Counted from the stretch's first letter, positions 1 to 7,220 are shown. The stretch: 7,935 nt of DNA from Spirochaeta sp. (GCA_030592625.1 JAUVIY010000110.1:1-7935), one strand, 5' to 3'. Notes: generated from the sequence alone by a model not told the origin. Program-made: numbers and translations.

Positions 1-507
1 GATCTGAATGCCTGGGGTCTCTGCGGAGCGGACGCCGGTATCCTGAGAGCGGAGAGCGCCTCAGGATCAGCTGATGAGAACAGAACGGGCAGAGTCGAGT
101 CACTGGATACCCGTCCGTTTGAAATCCTCTGGGACAGCGGCTATACACCGGTGTTCGCTCCTCCGGCAACCGACAGTCTGGGACGGGGTATCAATATAAA
201 TGCTGATGAAGCCGCCCTGGCCCTGTCTGCTGTATTCAAAGCAGATCAGCTCGTTTTCATATCCGATGTTCCAGGCGTTCTGGACGGATCCCGGGTCATC
301 AGGCATCTCACACCTGGAGTTACCGAGGAGAAAATTGGAGCTGGAGTTATCAACGGCGGAATGATTCCAAAAGTAAGATCGGCCGTCAGGGCATTGGACG
401 AAGGCGTCGGCGCTGTATTTATCGGAGATTATACAAATCCGGGCGACCTGGGGAGGATTCTCTCCGGCATGCATGGGACGCTCATAGATTCAGGAGGTGA
501 GAAATGA
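1..507 (+). CDS. argB: Acetylglutamate kinase, C-terminal part (5' end outside window)
   Basis: N-acetylglutamate kinase phosphorylates N-acetyl-L-glutamate with ATP, the second step of arginine biosynthesis in the cytoplasm. The frame is open from base 1 to a TGA at 505-507, giving 168 residues of a family usually 250-300 long, so roughly the first 40% lies upstream. What is seen: a GLCGADAGIL stretch (family GLSGxDGxL), NINADEA at residues 65-71, SDVPGVLDG at 88-96, and GGMIPKV at 119-125, whose lysine matches the conserved catalytic lysine of the amino-acid kinase fold. The tail GTLI matches the usual family end. The stop overlaps the argD start (ATGA). The N-terminal helix that governs arginine feedback inhibition in hexameric members is not in the window, so sensitivity to arginine cannot be judged. 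Confidence 0.95.
   Translation, partial: DLNAWGLCGADAGILRAESASGSADENRTGRVESLDTRPFEILWDSGYTPVFAPPATDSLGRGININADEAALALSAVFKADQLVFISDVPGVLDGSRVIRHLTPGVTEEKIGAGVINGGMIPKVRSAVRALDEGVGAVFIGDYTNPGDLGRILSGMHGTLIDSGGEK
492..500 (+). promoter_or_regulatory. Strong Shine-Dalgarno site for argD
   Basis: AGGAGGTGA lies inside the end of argB. Its AGGAGG core ends 6 bases before the ATG at 504. It fixes the argD start and suggests argD is translated efficiently on its own as well as by coupling to argB. Confidence 0.8.
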
Positions 508-1730
508 CAGGTGACGCCATAGTCAGGAATCCGCCGTTACCGAAACAGTATGGAGAAGAGCTTCTGGTTTTTGATCATGGAGAAGGATGTCGACTCATCG
601 ATCGTACAGGGCGAAGTTACCTGGACATGGGATCGGGGATTGCCGTCAATTCCCTGGGACACGGCCGAACAGATCTGGCCGATATAGCCGCGCAGCAGAT
701 GCGGAAACTGGTGCATGTATCGAATCTCTTCGCCACTGAACCGCAGTTGGAACTGGCCGAAAAGATGATAAACGTACCGGTGCCGGGTAGGGCTCAAGCG
801 TCTTTCGAAGCGGTCCACTTCGGTAATTCGGGAACCGAAGCGAATGAAACCGCAATCAAATACGCTCGGCTTTATTCAAAAACACACCGGGGAGAGGGAT
901 ACCACCGGCTTATCGCATTTACCAATAGTTTCCACGGTAGAACCATGGGAGCCTTGAGCCTCACGGCGAACCCGGCTTACCGGGAGCCTTTCGGACCTCT
1001 TATACCCGGAGCGGAGATTCTGCCTCTGAATGACACTAAAGCCCTCAAGGCGGCTCTGGACGAAACCGTGGCTGCCGTGATGGTGGAACCGATACAGGGA
1101 GAAGGCGGGCTTCACATCGTCAGCCGGGATTTCTCCCGAACCCTCAATTCACTCTGCAGAGAAAATGACGTACTGCTCATTGCCGATGAAGTGCAGACCG
1201 GCATGGGACGCTGCGGCACACTGTTCGCCAGCGATCTTGTAGACCTCGAGCCGGACATCATAACGCTGGCAAAACCTCTTGCCGGAGGGCTTCCCCTCTC
1301 AGCGGTCCTGATAACGGCTGAAGTGAATGCCCTGCTGAAGCCGGGCCATCATGCCACCACTTTCGGCGGCGGTCCGGTTACAACGGCGGTGGCCTCGGCT
1401 GTGTGGGACATTTTAACCGATCCGGCCTTTCTGGCGGAAACCCGCCGGAAGGGAAAACTACTGGAATCCATGCTTGCCGAAGAACTGAAAGAACTCGGAA
1501 TCGATGGGGAAGTCCGTGGTGCAGGCTTACTGAGGGGTCTGCGGCTGGACGGTGAAGATTATAACGGTGCCTGGTGCTCCCGGATCATCGGTGAGGCGAG
1601 GGAAGAAGGACTGATTATTCTGAAAACCGGCGTCGACGTGCTGCGCCTGGCACCGCCTCTGGTAATCAGTGACGAGGATTTGGCGGAGGGCGTCAGCCTT
1701 CTGTTCGATGTCATCAAAAAAAATCTGTAG
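504..1730 (+). CDS. argD: Acetylornithine aminotransferase (class III, PLP-dependent)
   Basis: Converts N-acetylglutamate 5-semialdehyde to N-acetylornithine using glutamate as amino donor. Its 408 residues are a normal family length. Visible class III aminotransferase landmarks are GIAVNSLGH (45-53), the PLP phosphate-binding GNSGTEANE (107-115), SFHGRTMGALSLT (142-154), VEPIQGEGG (194-202), IADEVQTGMGR (226-236, with the cofactor aspartate D228), and the Schiff-base lysine K257 in LAKPLAGGLP. The late TFGGGPV (286-292) stands where most ArgD proteins have TFGGNPL, and LAKPLAGG replaces the usual LAKxLGGG; both are mild departures. Many ArgD enzymes also act on N-succinyl-diaminopimelate (DapC activity), which cannot be decided here. 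Position directly after argB makes ArgD the best call over other ornithine or GABA aminotransferases. Confidence 0.93.
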   Translation: MTGDAIVRNPPLPKQYGEELLVFDHGEGCRLIDRTGRSYLDMGSGIAVNSLGHGRTDLADIAAQQMRKLVHVSNLFATEPQLELAEKMINVPVPGRAQASFEAVHFGNSGTEANETAIKYARLYSKTHRGEGYHRLIAFTNSFHGRTMGALSLTANPAYREPFGPLIPGAEILPLNDTKALKAALDETVAAVMVEPIQGEGGLHIVSRDFSRTLNSLCRENDVLLIADEVQTGMGRCGTLFASDLVDLEPDIITLAKPLAGGLPLSAVLITAEVNALLKPGHHATTFGGGPVTTAVASAVWDILTDPAFLAETRRKGKLLESMLAEELKELGIDGEVRGAGLLRGLRLDGEDYNGAWCSRIIGEAREEGLIILKTGVDVLRLAPPLVISDEDLAEGVSLLFDVIKKNL

Positions 1731-1737
1731 AAGAAAT

Positions 1738-1743
1738 AAAGGA
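1738..1743 (+). promoter_or_regulatory. Shine-Dalgarno site for argG
   Basis: AAAGGA in the 18-base argD-argG gap ends 5 bases before the ATG at 1749. It supports that start over the out-of-frame ATG at 1744. The gap holds no terminator-like hairpin, so argG should be co-transcribed with argD. Confidence 0.6.
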
Positions 1744-1748
1744 ATGAT

Positions 1749-3026
1749 ATGAAAAACGACGGAAAAGCTGAGAAAATCTGCCTGGCCTATTCGGGAGGAC
1801 TGGACACATCCATCATCATGCCCTGGCTCAAGGAGAACTACGATAATCCGGAAATAATCGCAGTTTGTACTAACGTAGGCCAGGAAGAAGACTGGGATGC
1901 GGTAGAACACAAGGCATACGCCTCAGGTGCATCAAAATACCACCTGGTAGACTGCCGGGATGAATTCGTTACCGACTACCTCTTTCCCATGGCCAGGGCC
2001 GGAGCCATTTACGAAGGCCAGTACCTGCTTGGCACATCCATCGCCCGGCCTCTTCAAGCCCGCAAGCAGGTGGAAATCGCCCTGGACGAAGGGTGCGACG
2101 CTCTTGCACACGGGTGTACCGGGAAGGGCAACGATCAGGTTCGTTTTGAACTCACTTACAAGGCTCTGGCGCCTCAGCTCAAAGTGATCGCCCCCTGGCG
2201 GATCTGGGATATCCACAGCCGGGAGCAGGCCATCACATATGCCGAAGAGCACAATCTCGATCTCGGCGAGATCAGCCGGGAAAACATCTACAGCAGGGAC
2301 TGGAATGTCTGGCACATGAGTCATGAGGGCGGACGTCTTGAAGATCCCTGGAATGCACCGGAAGAATCCATGTTCCGCCTGACAAAAAGCGCTCAGGAAG
2401 CCCCGGATGAGGCTACCGAGGTTACCATTGATTTCGATAAGGGGTTTCCGGTAGGTATCGCCGGGGAGAAAATGAAGCCTCTGGCCCTGCTGTCCAGATT
2501 GAATGAATTGGCCGCGGACAACGGCATCGGCCGGGTGGATATCGTGGAAACCCGGATGGTGGGTATGAAGAGCCGGGGAGTGTACGAGACTCCAGGAGGA
2601 ACCCTGCTCTATAAGGCCCTGCGCGACCTGGAAATGTTCACCATCAACTACGATGCATTGAGCCTGAAGCACAAGCTGTCCCAGTACTATTCCGATCTGG
2701 TATATGCAGGGAAGTGGTTTACCACTGCCCGGAAATCCCTTGAAGCATTCATGGAGGAAACCACAAAGTTCACCACGGGATCCGTAAGATTGTCTCTGTA
2801 CAAGGGCAATACCACCGTTATCGGCCGCCAATCTCCTTACGCTCTTTACCTCGAAGAATTGGCGAGCTTTGGAGAGACCAGCTACGATCATGCCGATGCT
2901 GAGGGATTCATCAACCTTTATGGTCTGGCTACCGGTGTTACAGCCATGGTGCAGAATCGCCTCAAGGATAATTCGGGACAGGCCGTCGATATGAAGGCCA
3001 TCGCCGGAAGCTACCACGACAAATAG
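1749..3026 (+). CDS. argG: Argininosuccinate synthase
   Basis: Joins citrulline and aspartate with ATP to give argininosuccinate, the penultimate step to arginine. The 425 residues are close to, and slightly longer than, the usual ~400. The N-terminal PP-loop ATP-binding motif AYSGGLDTS is at 13-21; GTSIARP (95-101) and HGCTGKGNDQVRFE (121-134) form the nucleotide and citrulline/aspartate sites; SRDWNVWHMSHEGG (182-195), GVYETPGG (277-284) and the C-terminal helical tail that mediates tetramer packing follow. All expected blocks are present in order, so it should be active. The SRDWNVWH segment, where many homologues have SxDxNLWH, is within normal variation. It lies 18 bases after argD and 25 before the acetyltransferase gene. 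Clustering with argB and argD supports a biosynthetic role; argH, the next step, is not in the window. Confidence 0.97.
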   Translation: MKNDGKAEKICLAYSGGLDTSIIMPWLKENYDNPEIIAVCTNVGQEEDWDAVEHKAYASGASKYHLVDCRDEFVTDYLFPMARAGAIYEGQYLLGTSIARPLQARKQVEIALDEGCDALAHGCTGKGNDQVRFELTYKALAPQLKVIAPWRIWDIHSREQAITYAEEHNLDLGEISRENIYSRDWNVWHMSHEGGRLEDPWNAPEESMFRLTKSAQEAPDEATEVTIDFDKGFPVGIAGEKMKPLALLSRLNELAADNGIGRVDIVETRMVGMKSRGVYETPGGTLLYKALRDLEMFTINYDALSLKHKLSQYYSDLVYAGKWFTTARKSLEAFMEETTKFTTGSVRLSLYKGNTTVIGRQSPYALYLEELASFGETSYDHADAEGFINLYGLATGVTAMVQNRLKDNSGQAVDMKAIAGSYHDK

Positions 3027-3051
3027 GGAAAATACCGGAGCTTGAAAGCAC

Positions 3052-3465
3052 ATGTTAATCAGAAGCTATGAGGCGGGCGATCACGACGGAGTTGTAGCCC
3101 TGTGGAAGGAATGTTTCAAATATCCGGCATCACATAACGACCCGGAACTGTCGATTCGCCGAAAGGCGGCCCTGGATGACGGGTTGTTCTTTGTTGCCGT
3201 TCCCAACGAAGAAGTCGTCGGGACGGTCATGGCCGGCTGGGACGGACACAGAGGTTGGATCTATTCACTGGCCGTACATCCCTTACTGCGAGAACAGGGT
3301 ATAGGTAGAAAACTGGTTGACCGCGCCGTTGACGAATTGAAGGAACGGGACTGCCCGAAAGTCAACCTCCAGGTAATGGCGGACAACGCCCTCGTCATCG
3401 GATTTTATGAGAAGTTGGGATTTCTTGTCGAAGAAAGGGTCAGCATGGGACGGAAACTCTATTAA
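3052..3465 (+). CDS. GNAT-family N-acetyltransferase, YpeA-like
   Basis: A single-domain GNAT acetyltransferase of 137 residues, which would move an acetyl group from acetyl-CoA to an unknown amine. Seen: an N-terminal IRSYEAGDHDGVVALW segment, NDPELSIRRK (29-38), VVGTVMAGWDGHRGWIYSLAVHP (55-77) and the acetyl-CoA pyrophosphate-binding loop R80-E-Q-G-I-G85, then N112 and FYEKLGF (118-124). From memory this block order, especially NDPE...RK, GTVM.G.DGHRG and CPKxNLQV, closely resembles the uncharacterised E. coli YpeA family. The ATG follows a GGAG at 3037-3040 with a long 11-base spacing, so initiation may be weak. Being last in an arginine operon makes a link with arginine metabolism attractive, for example N-acetylglutamate synthesis, but no residue proves it. 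Function is unassigned beyond the fold. Confidence 0.85.
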   Translation: MLIRSYEAGDHDGVVALWKECFKYPASHNDPELSIRRKAALDDGLFFVAVPNEEVVGTVMAGWDGHRGWIYSLAVHPLLREQGIGRKLVDRAVDELKERDCPKVNLQVMADNALVIGFYEKLGFLVEERVSMGRKLY

Positions 3466-3481
3466 ACTTCGACCCTATGAC

Positions 3482-3517
3482 GAGGTTCTTGCAAAATAGT
3501 AATTTTGAAAGAACCTC
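3482..3517. repeat. 36-base near-perfect palindrome / strong hairpin
   Basis: GAGGTTCTT (3482-3490) pairs with AAGAACCTC (3509-3517). After a single G/A mismatch (3491, 3508), CAAAAT (3492-3497) pairs with ATTTTG (3502-3507) around an AGTA loop. This gives 15 base pairs with one mismatch. It starts 16 bases after the acetyltransferase stop and 44 before the lipoprotein ATG. No run of T follows on either strand, so it is not a textbook intrinsic terminator. It could be a 3'-end stabilising or Rho-assisted terminator hairpin for the arginine operon, or a binding site for a dimeric regulator of the downstream unit. The structure is seen directly; the role is inference. Confidence 0.75.
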
Positions 3518-3561
3518 AGATTCATATCCCCTTTCTCCCCCGAGTGAGTTATTCTAATCCT

Positions 3562-4017
3562 ATGCGTCAATTAAATCGAATGACCATCTGCCTGATTGCG
3601 GGAATATCGATACTCGGCGGCTGCGGACTGATCCCCGGGAAATACAATGCCGGAGACGTCGCGAACGCCTTTTATAACTATCAACTTGATAAGGGTTCTC
3701 TCTTTCCTTCCGAGTTATTTGCCGACACACAGGTTGCCATTCAGGCCGAGTCTTTAGTGAGCCGCAGGGATATGGCATACGGCTCTTACCGGTCGCACAA
3801 CCGTATCGGCACGAACCGCCGTATCTTCATGGAGGGTCAGGGACGAAAAGAGATTGTAACCTATATTTTCGACGTGACGGAGGAAAATGGCAGAACGAGG
3901 GAAACTCTGATGCTATCCCGTAACAGCACCACGGAACCATTTCTCATAACGGCCTATGTTATTGAAGATATTCCACGTCTGCAGAATCCAGCACCGGTCG
4001 GTACAAGCTCTACATGA
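3562..4017 (+). CDS. Small predicted lipoprotein of unknown function
   Basis: A 151-residue protein I do not recognise. From the ATG at 3562 it has a typical lipoprotein signal: positive start (R2, R6), hydrophobic core ICLIAGISILGG and lipobox L-G-G-C with the lipidated cysteine at residue 21. It would be exported and anchored in a membrane. The mature part, about 130 residues, is polar with no further membrane segment; it has a basic stretch (SRRDMAYGSYRSHNRIGTNRR, about 67-87) and then likely beta strands such as EIVTYIFDVTEE and FLITAYVIEDI. An upstream in-frame TTG at 3505 would add 19 residues, but it lies inside the 36-base hairpin and would bury the signal peptide, so I prefer the ATG. 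The ribosome site is weak (GAGTGAG, 13 bases upstream). The stop overlaps the next start (ATGA). Confidence 0.7.
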   Translation: MRQLNRMTICLIAGISILGGCGLIPGKYNAGDVANAFYNYQLDKGSLFPSELFADTQVAIQAESLVSRRDMAYGSYRSHNRIGTNRRIFMEGQGRKEIVTYIFDVTEENGRTRETLMLSRNSTTEPFLITAYVIEDIPRLQNPAPVGTSST

Positions 4018-4604
4018 CATTTTCAGTCATCGATGTGGAAACCACCGGGCTGTCTGCGAAGACAGGAGACCGGATACTGGAAATCGGTATCGTCCGGTTA
4101 ACAGACGATGGAGAACCCATAGAGACATTGAATACACTCATCAATCCGGAAATAAAGGTCAGAGCCACTCATGTTCATGGTATTACCGATGAGATGGTGC
4201 GTGATGCACCACGTTTTCGGGATATTATGCTCCATCTATGCTCGTTACTTAACGGAACTGTGATTGCCGCTCACAACGCATCCTTTGATCTTGGATTCCT
4301 CCGGGAGGAATTCCGCCGGTCAGGAACTTCACTTCCATTTATTTCACCGGTATGCACCCTTATTCTGGCCAGAAAATATCTCACATCACTATCTTCCCGG
4401 TCTTTGGCCTCCTGCAGACAGTTTCTCGATCTGCCTGATGATGGTGCCCATAATGCCATAGCAGATGCTCGCTCCGCCGCATATCTACTGAAGCATTTCA
4501 TCAGGAATTTCAGACCCGAAATCAAAGCAAAAGCGTTCAGGTCGGCTTTACTTGATGATGAGCCGGCATTAAAACCCCGCTTTACCCATGGAGAACGAGA
4601 ATGA
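4014..4604 (+). CDS. DnaQ-like 3'-5' exonuclease (DEDDh family)
   Basis: A 196-residue stand-alone exonuclease of the DNA polymerase III epsilon/RNase T type, which removes nucleotides from 3' ends of DNA or RNA with two metal ions. All catalytic motifs are seen: Exo I DVETTG with D7 and E9, the HVHGIT block (53-58) typical of epsilon and PolC exonuclease domains, Exo II HNASFDLGFL with D92, and Exo III HNAIADA with H146 and D151. The exonuclease fold fills residues 1-165; the remaining 30 residues are basic and carry no visible extra domain. No clamp-binding motif or polymerase region is evident, so it may be the proofreading subunit or, more likely, a general nuclease; sequence alone does not decide. 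There is no clear Shine-Dalgarno site. Overlap with the lipoprotein gene (ATGA) implies translational coupling. Confidence 0.9.
   Translation: MTFSVIDVETTGLSAKTGDRILEIGIVRLTDDGEPIETLNTLINPEIKVRATHVHGITDEMVRDAPRFRDIMLHLCSLLNGTVIAAHNASFDLGFLREEFRRSGTSLPFISPVCTLILARKYLTSLSSRSLASCRQFLDLPDDGAHNAIADARSAAYLLKHFIRNFRPEIKAKAFRSALLDDEPALKPRFTHGERE
4590..4593 (+). promoter_or_regulatory. Shine-Dalgarno site for the butyrate kinase gene
   Basis: GGAG within the last codons of the exonuclease gene ends 7 bases before the ATG at 4601. It supports that start, which itself overlaps the exonuclease stop as ATGA. Confidence 0.6.
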
Positions 4605-5671
4605 AAAAAATACTCACCGTCAATCCCGGTTCCACCAGCACAAAAGTCGCTATCTACGAAACCACAGATGCCTGGAACGTCAATGAAATTCAGTCCGATA
4701 ATGTAAAACACGATCCGAAAGAACTGGAAATCCACCCTGAACCTGCCGATCAACTCGAATTGAGAATCCATGCGGTTGAGTCTTTTCTCAATGAATCGGG
4801 CAATCCGGTCCTCGACGTCGTATCGGGCCGGGGCGGTCTTACTCACCCTCTGGAAGCCGGATCTTATCGCATCGACAAGGAAATGAAGGAAGACCTTCTT
4901 TCCTCCCGGTATGGATACCATGCCTCCAATCTGGGAGCCCTCATTGCCGACAATCTGGCAACCGTTCGGAATATCCCGTCTCTCATCACCGACCCTGTCG
5001 GCGTTGATCAGTTCCAGCCACTGGCACGTTATTCAGGACACCCGGAACTTCCTCGCCGCTGTCAGCTTCACGCCTTGAACATGAGAGCCGTCGCCCGGGA
5101 AGCGGCAAGGGACCTTGATGGAAAAATGAAGGATTTCCGCTTCATCATCGCCCATCTCGGCGGAGGGATTTCGGTGAGCCCCATGGAAGATGGCCGCCTC
5201 ATCGATGTGAATCATGCCATGGATGGTGGCCCTTTTTCACCACAGCGCAGCGGCGCCCTGCCCCTTATCCCTCTTGTGGAAATGTGCTTCTCCGGCCGCT
5301 GGAGCAGCGCAGAGGATGCGATAAATGAGCTTACCAGACGTTCAGGCCTGCTTGCCTACCTGGGTACGGATGACGGCCTGGAAATTGAACGAAGAGCTAT
5401 TTCAGGCGAACAGCCATGGCTGGAGGTATATCAGGCCCTGGCCTATCAGATCAGTAAGGAGATCGGCGCCATGACAACGGTTCTGAAATGCAGAGTGGAT
5501 GCGATTATCCTGACCGGCGGCCTGCCACACCCACCCCTGTCGGACTGGATTACCGAGAGGGTCGGATGGATCGCGCCTGTGCGAATTCATGCAGGTGAAA
5601 GGGAAATGCTCGCCCTGGCCAGGGCTGCAGCCCGATATCTGTTTGGTGAGGATGAGTTACTGAATTATTGA
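4601..5671 (+). CDS. buk: Butyrate kinase (ASKHA carboxylate kinase)
   Basis: Interconverts butyryl phosphate and ADP with butyrate and ATP in the cytoplasm; in fermenters it works with phosphotransbutyrylase (Ptb). The 356 residues match the family length of about 355. Seen: NPGSTSTKVA (8-17, phosphate-1 loop of the acetate kinase/Hsp70 fold), VSGRGGLTHPLEAGSY (74-89), ITDPVGVDQFQPLARYSG (129-146), HALN (157-160), IAHLGGGISV (183-192), DGGPFSPQRSG (208-218), VEMCFSGR (226-233), LGTDDG (254-259), ILTGGL (303-308) and the metal-site region AGEREMLALA (331-340). Two places depart from family members I remember: FSPQRSG where FSPERAG is usual, and DPVGVDQ for DPVVVDE. Substrate could be another short or branched carboxylate. 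No ptb gene is in the window; the neighbours are an exonuclease and a lipoprotein gene. Confidence 0.92.
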   Translation: MKKILTVNPGSTSTKVAIYETTDAWNVNEIQSDNVKHDPKELEIHPEPADQLELRIHAVESFLNESGNPVLDVVSGRGGLTHPLEAGSYRIDKEMKEDLLSSRYGYHASNLGALIADNLATVRNIPSLITDPVGVDQFQPLARYSGHPELPRRCQLHALNMRAVAREAARDLDGKMKDFRFIIAHLGGGISVSPMEDGRLIDVNHAMDGGPFSPQRSGALPLIPLVEMCFSGRWSSAEDAINELTRRSGLLAYLGTDDGLEIERRAISGEQPWLEVYQALAYQISKEIGAMTTVLKCRVDAIILTGGLPHPPLSDWITERVGWIAPVRIHAGEREMLALARAAARYLFGEDELLNY

Positions 5672-5768
5672 AACCCATAGATAAAAGGGATCAGTAGAAC
5701 CAGGATGGAGATGTGGAAACCTTCTTCCCTGTATTACGCCGGTAGAACAGTGATGTTAAGATAGAAAC
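5672..5768. other. Intergenic spacer before cls
   Basis: 97 bases with no ORF, no convincing hairpin plus T-tract, and no good sigma-70 promoter. GTAGAAC occurs twice (5694-5700 and 5742-5748), which may be chance. I cannot tell whether cls is read through from buk. Confidence 0.4.
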
Positions 5769-7220
5769 GTGCTGAAGGTAATTATCTACTGGATTAACTT
5801 CCTCCTGGTGGTTATTACCGTTCTTTCTGTTCTCAAATCCCGTAAATCACCGGCCTCCACAATGGCCTGGATCCTGGCGATTGTCACCATTCCCGTCCTG
5901 GGTCTTGTCGCCTATGTCCTCGCCGGGATCGACTGGCGAAAAAGGAAACTGGTGAATATGGTTCCCGAGGAAGTTTTTTCAGCCCATCTTTCCCCGGCAC
6001 TGGAGAAACAGAGCACCCTTATCGATAATATGCTGCGGTCAGGAGATCCGAAGCAGCGCCGGGCGGCCAGAAACATCCACCTGCTCACAAGAGCTGCCGC
6101 CGCACCGGTTACCGGCGATAATTCTGTCACTTCATTCTATTGCGGCAGGGAAAAGTTTGATGCTCTCATGGAAGACATTGAATCCGCCGGTGAATCCATT
6201 CACATGGAATATTACATTTGGAGCTCGGACAAACTGGGTGACCGTATCCTGCACATCCTTGAGCGGAAAGCCGGGGAAGGCGTCATCGTCAGACTGATAT
6301 TCGACGGCTGGGGGTCGTTTGGAAAAATCTCATTTGCATACAGAAGGGCTCTCAGGGAAGCCGGTATTGAATTCGCATATTTCCTGGATTTAGCCAATCC
6401 TATTGCCCGTATCAAGATAAATTACAGAAACCATCGGAAAATTGCCGTCATTGACGGCCGGGTAGCGTATATCGGTGGAATGAATGTAGCTGAGAATTAT
6501 ATCAGCGGAGGCAGACATTTCCCCGGCTGGAGGGATACTCATCTCCTTATCGAAGGACCCGCCGTATCGATGCTGCAGGCGGTCTTCCTGGTGGACTGGC
6601 ATAACAGCGGCAGAGAACTGCTGCTTCAGGATTCCATGTTTCCCGTTTTGGAACCCGATCCGGGCCAGGGCGGAATCCCGATACAGATAGCCATCAGCGG
6701 CCCCGATTCACCGTGGGAGGGCATCAGGCTTCACTATCTGGAACTGTTGAACGGAGCCAGGGAGGAAGTGCTGATTCAAACCCCGTATTTTATACCCGGA
6801 GAAGCGGTGGAACAGGCCATGATCGCCGCCGCATTACGGGGCGTACGGGTTATCCTCATGACTGTCGGACGACCGGATAAGAGGATACCGTTCTGGGCGG
6901 CACAAACCTATTTCGCGCCCTTGCTGGAAGCGGGTGTTGAGATATATCGATATCAGTCCGGATTCCTTCATTCCAAGGTTATCATACAGGACAGATTTAT
7001 CGCATCGGTAGGGACATGCAATGTCGATTTGCGCAGCTTCTACCTGGATTACGAAGTGAACGCTGTCCTGTATTCTTCCAATGAGGCGGCATCCCATGCC
7101 GATCAGTTTTTCAAAGATATGAAGAACTGTCTTTCGGTTACCATCAGTGATATTGAAGATATCTCACAGTTCGCACGTCTGCGGAATGCCGCTTTCCGCT
7201 TACTGTCCCCTTTGATGTAA
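5769..7220 (+). CDS. cls: Cardiolipin synthase (phospholipase D superfamily)
   Basis: Membrane enzyme that forms cardiolipin from two phosphatidylglycerol molecules, releasing glycerol. The 483 residues fit bacterial ClsA-type proteins. Two hydrophobic helices (about 5-22 and 32-52) make the N-terminal PLDc_N membrane region. Two PLD domains follow: HKD1 NHRKIAVIDG...GG with H222, K224, D229 and G236-G237, preceded by the typical DGWGS (179-183); and HKD2 FLHSKVIIQD with H401, K403 and D408, followed by GTCNVDLRSF (415-424). The end FRLLSPLM matches the family C-terminus. The start is GTG: an in-frame TAA at 5757-5759 rules out anything further upstream, and a later start would lose the first helix. 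The ribosome site is weak. It lies 97 bases after buk, so separate transcription is possible, and it converges with lacZ. Confidence 0.95.
   Translation: MLKVIIYWINFLLVVITVLSVLKSRKSPASTMAWILAIVTIPVLGLVAYVLAGIDWRKRKLVNMVPEEVFSAHLSPALEKQSTLIDNMLRSGDPKQRRAARNIHLLTRAAAAPVTGDNSVTSFYCGREKFDALMEDIESAGESIHMEYYIWSSDKLGDRILHILERKAGEGVIVRLIFDGWGSFGKISFAYRRALREAGIEFAYFLDLANPIARIKINYRNHRKIAVIDGRVAYIGGMNVAENYISGGRHFPGWRDTHLLIEGPAVSMLQAVFLVDWHNSGRELLLQDSMFPVLEPDPGQGGIPIQIAISGPDSPWEGIRLHYLELLNGAREEVLIQTPYFIPGEAVEQAMIAAALRGVRVILMTVGRPDKRIPFWAAQTYFAPLLEAGVEIYRYQSGFLHSKVIIQDRFIASVGTCNVDLRSFYLDYEVNAVLYSSNEAASHADQFFKDMKNCLSVTISDIEDISQFARLRNAAFRLLSPLM

Noticed and set aside
1932..3053. A 373-codon open frame on the minus strand opposite argG
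   Set aside because: It lies entirely across a highly conserved gene, its product is not recognisable as any family, and long antisense frames are common opposite GC-rich codon usage.
4271..4921. A 216-codon minus-strand frame across the exonuclease/butyrate kinase junction
   Set aside because: It overlaps two well-supported genes with intact motifs, and its translation shows no domain.
5694..5748. Two copies of GTAGAAC in the spacer before cls
   Set aside because: Seven bases repeated twice over 50 bases without symmetry or good flanking match is within chance.
5734..5762. TTACGC and TAAGAT spaced by 17 bases, a possible promoter for cls
   Set aside because: The -35 match is poor, and the transcript would start at about the GTG itself, leaving no leader.
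6941..6955. AT-rich near-palindrome GATATATCGATATC inside cls
   Set aside because: It encodes the conserved stretch before HKD2 and is imperfect; codon choice explains it.
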